Assembly (NCBI GenBank): GCA_964481435.1
Contig: CAYZTH010000023.1
Coordinates: forward strand, 1 to 15,061
Source of the DNA: JAPLYB01 sp964481435
Lineage (GTDB): Archaea; Nanobdellota; Nanobdellia; Pacearchaeales; UBA284
DNA: 15,061 bases
Reading direction: 5' to 3'
The notes under the pieces are model-generated. The model saw nothing but the letters and a program-made list of their open reading frames with translations, did not search any database and was not told the origin of the DNA. The position numbers and the translations under genes were made by a program. Positions 6,587 through 12,900 of this stretch are shown here, piece by piece (positions within the stretch are counted from its first letter, which is position 1; the number at the start of each line of letters is the position of its first letter).

Positions 6587-7225
6587 ATGATGTACGAACC
6601 AAAAATTCCAAAATGGAGTGAGGATTTTGCCTATTTATTTGGTTTGCTTATAGGGGATGGCTCTTTGCCCGTCACAAAATCAATCCGACCAAATGGCACA
6701 TTTCAAAAAAAATATATTATTTATTTTGTATCAAATTCGAAAGTTTTTTTAGAAGATGTTTATGTCCCGTTATTCAAGAGTGTGTTTGGTTTGTGTTTAA
6801 GAATAGAGAAACGAAAAGACAAAAGAAACAGCCTCTATGTATGCAGAATACAATCGAAGAAGGTTTATAATTTTTTACAAAGAAAAGGATATATTGTTGG
6901 AAGAAAAGCCAGAATTGCCAAGGTCCCAAATATGCCAAAAAAATACTATGTTCATTTTTTAGCAGGTCTACTTGACACAGATGGGGGCAAAAAAGGAAAC
7001 GGTTTTGGTCTGTCCACAGCTAGCGAATATCTTGCCCTCTTTTGTCAAGAAATGTTTAAAAAATTAGAATTTAGGTATAATTCTTGTCCCTGGCACTACA
7101 AAGACCATATCTATCATCAAATTTATGTCCCAAAAAGTGGAATGCACAAGATTTTAAAAGCCATCCCTATTAGAAATAAAGATAAAATTAATTTTATCAA
7201 AAATGCCTCTGTAGCTCAGTGGTAG
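6587..7225 (+). CDS. LAGLIDADG homing endonuclease, freestanding
   Basis: This 212-residue protein has the two LAGLIDADG helices of a single-chain endonuclease. Motif 1 is LFGLLIGDGSL (residues 17-27, acidic residue D24) and motif 2 is FLAGLLDTDGG (124-134, acidic residue D132), about 108 residues apart as expected for two pseudo-symmetric halves. Both metal-binding aspartates are present, so it could be active. No intein splicing blocks are visible (no N-terminal Cys/Ser block, no HN-C/S/T end), so it is not part of an intein in this window. The last seven codons and stop (7205-7225) lie inside tRNA-Thr, with the stop TAG formed by D-loop bases. It is wedged between two tRNA genes with its own TATA box, and its target site is unknown. 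Confidence 0.85.
   Translation: MMYEPKIPKWSEDFAYLFGLLIGDGSLPVTKSIRPNGTFQKKYIIYFVSNSKVFLEDVYVPLFKSVFGLCLRIEKRKDKRNSLYVCRIQSKKVYNFLQRKGYIVGRKARIAKVPNMPKKYYVHFLAGLLDTDGGKKGNGFGLSTASEYLALFCQEMFKKLEFRYNSCPWHYKDHIYHQIYVPKSGMHKILKAIPIRNKDKINFIKNASVAQW
7181..7198. repeat. Perfect 18-bp palindrome before tRNA-Thr
   Basis: GATAAAATT-AATTTTATC is exactly self-complementary and ends 6 bp before tRNA-Thr, inside the C-terminal coding region of the homing endonuclease. It could be a promoter-proximal element of the tRNA, a protein-binding dyad or a chance AT palindrome. Confidence 0.6.
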
Positions 7226-7276
7226 AGTATCTCCTTGGTAAGGAGGGGGTCACGAGTTCAATCCTCGTCAGAGGCT
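7205..7276 (+). tRNA. tRNA-Thr(GGU)
   Basis: The 72-nt gene folds canonically. Acceptor is GCCTCTG/CAGAGGC with discriminator T. D arm is GCTC-AGTGGTA-GAGT. Anticodon stem TCTCC/GGAGG holds the loop TTGGTAA, giving anticodon GGU. T arm is ACGAG-TTCAATC-CTCGT. There is no intron and no encoded CCA. Its first 21 nt double as the 3' end of the homing endonuclease reading frame, and it may rely on transcription entering from that gene because no clear TATA box sits at the usual distance. Confidence 0.97.
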
Positions 7277-7297
7277 TATCCTTCTACTTCCCGTAAA

Positions 7298-7307
7298 ACT
7301 TAAAAAT
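7298..7307 (+). promoter_or_regulatory. TATA box of the EF-Tu-domain-II-like gene
   Basis: ACTTAAAAAT is centred about 25 nt before the ATG at 7327. This decides for ATG 7327 over the in-frame TTG at 7318. Confidence 0.55.
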
Positions 7308-7326
7308 CCAGCATACCTTGATAAAT

Positions 7327-7575
7327 ATGGCAGAAAAAGAAATTGGAGTTGTAACTGACTTTTTTGCGAAAGTTAATGCAGCAGCAATAAAACTGACAAG
7401 CCCCTTGAAAGTAGGAGACAAGATAAAGATAAAGACAGGGACCCAAGAACTCGAAATAACCATAACGAGCATGCAAATAAACCGAGCACCGGTAAAAGCT
7501 GCAAAGAAAGGCGACGAAGTAGGTATTCTTACGCCAGAGCCAGTTCACAAAGGCAACAAAGTCTTCAAGGCTTAA
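7327..7575 (+). CDS. EF-Tu domain II-like small archaeal protein
   Basis: The 82-residue product (MAEKEIGVVTDFF start) is a single beta-barrel of the translation-factor domain II type. Its blocks are GVVTDFFAKVNAAAIKL, then LKVGDKIKIK, then an ITSMQINRAPVKAAKKGDEVGI stretch matching the xxSMQIxxxxVxxAxxGDxVGI pattern of EF-Tu/IF2 domain II, and finally PVHKGNKVF. Archaea often carry it as a stand-alone 'translation elongation factor-like protein'; its exact role is not established. There is no G domain. It stands alone between tRNA-Thr and tRNA-Glu with its own promoter, and a copy of the 44-nt element follows its stop by 19 nt. The start is chosen from TATA spacing; a TTG nine bases upstream is the alternative. 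Confidence 0.85.
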   Translation: MAEKEIGVVTDFFAKVNAAAIKLTSPLKVGDKIKIKTGTQELEITITSMQINRAPVKAAKKGDEVGILTPEPVHKGNKVFKA

Positions 7576-7594
7576 CCCCCTCTTAAGATTTACC

Positions 7595-7638
7595 TAAACA
7601 AAAGCACTTAAAGACTAAATTGAAGTGCGCACGATTAT
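7595..7638 (+). repeat. 44-nt dispersed element, copy 2 (after the EF-Tu-like gene)
   Basis: This copy matches 5051-5094 at 38 of 44 positions, with the hairpin arms GCACTT (7604-7609) and AAGTGC (7623-7628) identical. Like copy 1, it sits just after a plus-strand stop codon. Confidence 0.7.
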
Positions 7639-7683
7639 CCTATAATTTACTTATCTATGTCCCTAATACTCTTTTTTAATCAG

Positions 7684-7694
7684 ATTTATAAATC
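7684..7694 (+). promoter_or_regulatory. TATA box of tRNA-Glu
   Basis: ATTTATAAATC is centred 27 nt upstream of the tRNA 5' end. Confidence 0.6.
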
Positions 7695-7715
7695 AGGATT
7701 TCTCATCTTAATCGT

Positions 7716-7788
7716 GCTCCTGTAGTCTAGCAGCCAAGGACAGTGGCCTCTCGCGCCGCTAACCCGGGTGCGAATCCCGGCAGGAGCA
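7716..7788 (+). tRNA. tRNA-Glu(CUC)
   Basis: The 73-nt gene has acceptor GCTCCTG/CAGGAGC with discriminator A and D arm GTCT-AGCAGCCAA-GGAC. Anticodon stem GTGGC/GCCGC holds the loop CTCTCGC, giving anticodon CUC. T stem is CCGGG/CCCGG. The T loop reads TGCGAAT, with G where nearly all tRNAs have U55, which is unusual. There is no intron. The recombinase gene begins 48 nt after its 3' end, making this tRNA the likely chromosomal attachment site of an integrative element. Confidence 0.93.
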
Positions 7789-7792
7789 TTGT

Positions 7793-7828
7793 AGAGACTC
7801 CGATAAATTTAAATAGTTCGGAGTCTCT
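7793..7828. promoter_or_regulatory. 11-bp inverted repeat enclosing the recombinase TATA box
   Basis: AGAGACTCCGA (7793-7803) is the exact reverse complement of TCGGAGTCTCT (7818-7828). The 14-bp spacer holds TTTAAATA (7808-7815), centred about 25 nt before the ATG at 7837. This geometry fits an operator by which the recombinase, or another regulator, represses its own promoter, or an arm-type recombinase site. Because TTGTTTTTC follows the right arm, it could equally fold as a terminator for tRNA-Glu. Confidence 0.7.
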
Positions 7829-7836
7829 TGTTTTTC

Positions 7837-9111
7837 ATGAAAATTGATCTCTATAATCATGAACCAAGATACAATAGTTGGAAAGAACACGCTTCTAAAA
7901 AGGATTATATCGAGGGAAATCTGACAAAAAAGAATTCTGATGTTCTATTGAAATATATCTTTGATATGGAAGTTGGAGCTAATGTTTCTTTGCTTAGCAA
8001 AAAAGGCGGAAGGTCTTTTATGAGGCTTAATACAATAAGAACAAGGCTAACTCAGCTATTTATCATGTTTCAAGAAAGGAATATTGCAGATATAACTAAG
8101 ATAACAGAAAAACAGCTTCAGAATTTCTTTTCAGATATGAGAAATGGAACAATCAAAAGCAAATTAGGACAAAAATACAAATCAACTGCTGATTATGTAA
8201 AGACTTTCAAGGCTTTCTGGCATTGGTATATGAAAATAAGCAAGAAAAAGGATAAATCTGTAACTGATGTTACAACAGAACTAGATTCATCAAGAGATGA
8301 AAAGCCAAAATGGGTTTATCTTGATGAAGAACAGATGAAATTGCTTCTTGAAAAATGTGAGCCACGTTATAAGCCATTCTTGTCATTCCTATACGATTCT
8401 GGAGCAAGGGTTACAGAATCATTCTCTTTGCTTGTTCAAGATATTCATGAAGAAAAGAACATTGTTTATGTTAATATAAGAGATGAAACCTCAAAGACTT
8501 TCGGAAGAAAGATTAAGCTATTATTATGCGGAAAAGACCTGCTAGAATACATCAAAAGGAGTGAATTAAAACCAGAAGATAGGCTTTTTGGCTTTAGTCC
8601 AGAGTATACTAATCGTTATCTAGGAGAATTAGCAAAGCAATTATTCGGAGATAAAGTTTCAAAAGCAGGAGCAAAATACTCTGACTTGTCAATGTATGAC
8701 TTTAGGCATAACAGTTGTTGTTATTGGATTAAAAGATATAAGAACAATACTGGCTTAATGTTTAGATTTGGATGGAAAACTGAAAAATACATTTTATATT
8801 ATAGTGAATTTCTTGGAATGAGAGATTTAATTTCTCAAGAAGATTTGTATATTGATATTACTAAAACAGAACTTGAGAAACAACTTGATGAACAAAGTAA
8901 ACAAGTAATTTCTTTACAAACTGCTCAAACAGAAATGCAGAAAGAATTTGAAAAAACCAAAAAAAGATTAAAAATAACATCAAAAGGAGATAGGATGGTG
9001 AGAGCATTTGTTGAAAGAATATTGGAAAATAGACCCGAAGTTAGAAAAGCTGTTGAAAGGGCAATGGAAAGAGAGGAATTAGAAAAACAAAATAAAAAAT
9101 CTCACAAATAA
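7837..9111 (+). CDS. Tyrosine recombinase / integrase
   Basis: This 424-residue site-specific recombinase breaks and rejoins DNA through a 3'-phosphotyrosine. Residues ~37-140 form the helical SAM-like core-binding domain (RTRLTQLFIMFQERNI, DYVKTFKAFWHWYM). Residues ~165-330 form the catalytic domain: R191 in SGARVTES, a lysine in the SKTFGRKIK hairpin, R290-H291 in YDFRHNS, W313 in FGWKTEKY and nucleophile Y322 (or Y321) in LYYSEF. The usual first histidine of HxxR is a tyrosine (Y287). The C-terminus (~345-424) is a long charged coiled coil not typical of Xer proteins. ATG 7837 is preferred over TTG 7828 because the TATA box is ~25 nt upstream. The position directly after tRNA-Glu, reading away from it, suggests it integrates an element there. 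Confidence 0.9.
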   Translation: MKIDLYNHEPRYNSWKEHASKKDYIEGNLTKKNSDVLLKYIFDMEVGANVSLLSKKGGRSFMRLNTIRTRLTQLFIMFQERNIADITKITEKQLQNFFSDMRNGTIKSKLGQKYKSTADYVKTFKAFWHWYMKISKKKDKSVTDVTTELDSSRDEKPKWVYLDEEQMKLLLEKCEPRYKPFLSFLYDSGARVTESFSLLVQDIHEEKNIVYVNIRDETSKTFGRKIKLLLCGKDLLEYIKRSELKPEDRLFGFSPEYTNRYLGELAKQLFGDKVSKAGAKYSDLSMYDFRHNSCCYWIKRYKNNTGLMFRFGWKTEKYILYYSEFLGMRDLISQEDLYIDITKTELEKQLDEQSKQVISLQTAQTEMQKEFEKTKKRLKITSKGDRMVRAFVERILENRPEVRKAVERAMEREELEKQNKKSHK

Positions 9112-9169
9112 AATTTAACAAAATTCAAAAAAACAGAAACAAAAGAAATCGAAAGGTCATGTTTAACAA

Positions 9170-9780
9170 TATAGAACAAATTAAATCGGAAAGCAAGGTT
9201 TCGAAAAGCCTTTAGGCAAGAAACCTTGCGACAGAGTAAAGTTCTCCAAAATCAAAAGCACTGCTTATTGGAGCTTCCATGCTCAAAATATTTGAATTTC
9301 TTCAGTTGAATTTTCTGGTTTTTTAGAGCATTTTATCAGAAAAATCGACGATAACTTTTTTCACTGAAGAAATTTCTTCAGTTCACTTATTGGAAATTAA
9401 CTTACAAGTGTTAATTAACTCGCAGTGAGTTTTTCGGGTTTTTGACCATATTTTGGTAAAAAGTCCGAAGATAAAAAAATCTACTGCTAATTAACTCGCA
9501 GTCCACTTATTAAATATTATCTAGTTTTAAGTGTAGAAAACTCATCCACCTGCTTTTTCATGTTTTTCAGGTATTTTAATAAAAATAGCGACAGATATTT
9601 TTCTAATGGAGAAAAATTCTACACCCCCTTAATAGCATTTCCTCTGCTAAATGTTAAAATTTCTTCGGTCGCTTTTTCAGGTTTTTTCAGTTATTTTGAT
9701 AAAAACACCTACCATAATATTTTCGGTGAATGGAATTTCTTCAGTTCGCTTAGTAGGAGTTTCCTGTTTAATATTCCAAT
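9170..9780. repeat. Array of five diverged ~120-bp hairpin units
   Basis: Most of the gene-free stretch 9112-9954 is this array. The GG/TG that opens the core stem occurs at 9198, 9318, 9438, 9562 and 9681, so the period is 119-124 bp. The loose core consensus is CAGG-TTTTT...ATTTTG-TAAAAA followed by CGACRGATA in several units, and each unit ends near CACTTATTGG. The units share little primary sequence, yet each forms a long hairpin. In unit 0 GCAAGGTTTC pairs with GAAACCTTGC. In unit 1 TTTCTTCAG pairs with CTGAAGAAA. In unit 2 GTTAATTA and GCAGT pair with TAATTAAC and ACTGC, enclosing CGG/CCG and ACCA/TGGT. In unit 3 GTGTAGAA pairs with TTCTACAC. In unit 4 AGG-TTTTT pairs with AAAAA-CACCT. 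No credible protein is encoded. It could be tandem structured RNA genes or DNA recombination sites; I do not recognise it. Confidence 0.7.
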
Positions 9781-9796
9781 ACTGGGTTCGATTTAA

Positions 9797-9817
9797 GCAC
9801 CCGAAATTTGCGGGTGC
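9797..9817 (-). terminator. GC-rich hairpin downstream of the giant surface-protein gene
   Basis: GCACCCG (9797-9803) pairs exactly with CGGGTGC (9811-9817) around a 7-nt loop. It stands out as a GC stem in very AT-rich DNA. It lies 138 nt after the minus-strand stop codon at 9955 and just beyond the hairpin array, so it may stop transcription of the surface-protein gene. No T-run follows it on that strand. The rest of 9818-9954 is T/C-rich and shows nothing recognisable. Confidence 0.35.
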
Positions 9818-9954
9818 AAACTTGCCTTTATCTACGATAACATTCTGCATTTAAGTCACTTTTAACACCGGCGTATATTGTATTACCTATTAACTCTTTG
9901 TCTCTTGTATTTGCTTTAGAATTTTGTTTTATTTCGCTTGGCGCTTCCCTTATC

Positions 9955-12900
9955 TTAATATCCCCTTTTCTTTCTTGCAGTTGCAGAAGCTATGACATAA
10001 ACTAATAATGCAATTATAACAATCGAGACAATTATACATATCCATATCTTTACAGAATTCGTGCTTCCACTTTCTGGATTATTAATAACCTCGCATGTGT
10101 TGTTTTTGCATTCATATCCTGTTTGACAACCACAATCTTGACAGCAACTATCTGCTTCTTCTACAACACAGATTCCATCACCACAAACAGGAGATTTTAT
10201 TTCAGTTAATAATAAATCTGCTTTTCCATCAACTAATCCATTGAATGTAATCTCTAAATCATTATCTCCATCTTCATTAAGATCAAGTTGTTTGGTTTCT
10301 CCAACATTTAAAGTAACTTGTAAAGGACTTGACCAAATCATTAATGTAACACTATCCTCTGTTAATGCAATAACCTTAAGTGTATGATTTTCTCCAGCCA
10401 TACTAAATCTTAATACTTCATTTAATCCAACCCCTACTAATCTTGGTTCATTTAAATCATCAAGAGTATGATTATAACCAGATGGTTCAGTATTATTTGT
10501 TGCATTTGTTTCATTAGTTGGAGTTGTAGTACCACCACCCCCACTACCAGAAGAATGACGAATTGAAAAATCTCTTGAATCTAAGACTTTCTGATTTATT
10601 CCATCAGAACAATTAACTTCGTAACTATAACTCCCCGGAGAAAATCCAGAGATAGTTTGTTCACATGCTGTTGCATTTTCACAATAAATTGTTTCTTGAT
10701 AAGAATCTTGCGTGTAAACATTACAACTTATGTTTGTATCTAAATTATCTGTAACATCCCAACTAAAAGTTATGTGTGTTGTTCCTGAAGCAAAGTTATG
10801 ATTATCTTCTGGACTGATTAAATTTATTTCTGGTTCTTGAGTGTCAATAGTGAATGTTCTTGTTTCACTTTGATTTGTTCCAGCTAAATCAGTGCAATTT
10901 ACATACCAGGAATATAATCCATCATCTAAAGTATCATTTGTAGTTATCGTTGTTTCTGTATTATTTTCAACAGTATTATTAAATCCATAGCCAGTATTAT
11001 TAATAAATAATTCACAAGAGATATTTGTTGAATTTGTTTCACTTAAAACTGTGAAATTAAAATCAGGTTGGTCATTATTAATTAAGGCTTCATTATCTGG
11101 ATAATTTAAATTAACACCAAAAGTTTCTGGAATTTCTGTTGTATTAACGGTTAGTGTTCTATTGCTTGTTGCCCAAGATGATTGACTTGCATTATCATAA
11201 GCAAGACAATTCCATTCATAGTCTTCTTCTGGAATATTTGTTAAATCCCATGAACTTGAATTTTCAGTTTCAGCGATATCCACAGTATTATTATAATATA
11301 ATCCAATTGAGTTCCATACATATAATGTTAAATTAACAAGTTGTTGATCATCTGTGGCAGAGCAATTAAATGTAACATTTCCATCTGTGTCTGTTGTTTC
11401 ATCTTCAGGAGAATTTAATGTAACACTTGGGGGATCATTAGAAGGTATGGTTAAATCAACATCAAAAGTCCTATTTGTATCTGTCCAATCTTCTAATCCA
11501 GAAGTATCATTACAATAAACAGCCCATTTATATGTTCCATCTGGAATTGTTTTTGTTATGTTTAACCACGTATCATTTGTATAACTTGAGTTTGTGTAAT
11601 TTGTTTGCCAAGTTCCACTCCAATTTCCCCATAATTGTATCGTGTCAACAGCAAGATTGTCCGAACATTTTAGATCAAAAGTTATACTTGAAGAGGTTGT
11701 GTTATAAGTATCAATAGGGTTTGTGCCAAAATAAGCTATTGGGTCAGTTGTATCAAAAACAACAGAAACATTAAAAGTCCTGTTATCAGTTATATTCTCA
11801 TTTCCTGTGCTATCGTTGCACCAGATAGCCCATTTGTAATTTGAACCATCTAGAATGCCGGTTATTGAAATATTTAACCAAGTATCATTTGTATAAGCTG
11901 AATTGGAATAGTTTGCGTGCCATATTCCTGTTGTGTTTGTCCATAGTTGGATTGTACCAACTTCTCTATCATCTGAACATTTCATATCAAAAGTAATTGA
12001 TGAACTTATAGAATTATAATCATCAACAGGGTTTGTGCCTTGAACAGCAGTTGGGTCAATAATATCTAGAGTATCATATTCTACATAAACTGGACTACTC
12101 CAAGCTCGTGCATTATCTGCTTGTATTACTTCTAAGAAAATATAATCTTCATCCCCTCCACCCGTAAGAGTAACAGGGAAACTTCCTTTAGCTCTTGTTT
12201 GAGTTTCATTTGTTAAATTCACAATAATTCCATTATGAAATAGATTTATACGACTTATAGTAGTATTAGGTGAAGCAAGTATATCATAATCTAAATAAAT
12301 TGTTGATAAATTCGTTTTGAAAATATCCCCCATAGTATAATTTGAAGTTCCGTTATTTACAATTACAGATATCATGGTTTTTTTCTCGGCAGCCCAAGTA
12401 TGTCTTTCTTTTAATGTTTCATAAATCCCTTCTCTTGTCCAATTGTAAGGATTTACTAACCCAATTCCACAACCATAAGTAAAAGGAACAGTATGGTCAT
12501 CATTGCTACAAACAAATCCAAAATGATAACCTAAATCTAATGCTTCTTTTACAAAAGCATTAGTTGGGTCATTTGTCGGAGTATAAGGATTGGTATAATT
12601 AACACAACCCAACGTTTCTGCATAAGCAGAACAATTCCAGAAATAATTCCAATGCCAAGTTCCTGCCTTATTCTTTAAATCAACTAAAGGAATCCAAGTA
12701 TCATTAACTAATGCAGGATTATTCCAATCCAATGAAAAGTATTGAGCTGGATGTGCATAAACTGCTAATCCTTGAGTTTGCTCAAGCCATGCAGCTATTT
12801 CTTGAACAGTATTAAAATCATCATCATTTTTAGTTTTTACTGTTGGAGTGGGATTTAAACTAATATAAAAAATATGAAAAGTTGAAGTCCATTCTACACC

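Noticed and set aside
6571..6592. Truncated tRNA D-arm (TTATAGTGGTATGATG) before the endonuclease gene
   Set aside because: Only the AGTGGTA heptamer is tRNA-like; no acceptor, anticodon or T arm can be assembled, and it coincides with the leaderless start region.
6587..7225. Endonuclease gene as an intein or a tRNA-intron ORF
   Set aside because: No splicing motifs or host protein frame surround it, and the neighbouring tRNA-Thr is complete and intronless.
9209..9236. Array unit 0 as a copy of the right-edge transposon end (both have CCTTTAGGC and GCGACAGAG)
   Set aside because: The two short matches occur at different spacing, and the flanking hairpins do not correspond; probably coincidence.
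9170..9780. CRISPR array
   Set aside because: Units are ~120 bp, repeats are not identical, repeated sequences differ between units, and no cas genes are present.
9170..9780. Integron with attC sites
   Set aside because: No RYYYAAC/GTTRRRY simple-site boxes at consistent positions, no cassettes between units, and the recombinase shows no obvious IntI-specific insertion; kept only as an analogy.
9781..9817. tRNA-like T-arm (GGGTTCGATTT) as a distal attachment site
   Set aside because: It does not match the tRNA-Glu 3' end and lacks a matching stem; the adjacent GC hairpin explains the local GC content.
9560..9854. Short plus-strand reading frames of 67 and 78 codons within the array
   Set aside because: They overlap each other in different frames, are low-complexity Phe/Ser/Asn-rich translations of T-runs, and coincide with the hairpin units.
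11154..11717. Plus-strand frames of 60 and 80 codons opposite the giant surface protein
   Set aside because: Low-complexity antisense translations of Ig-like repeats.
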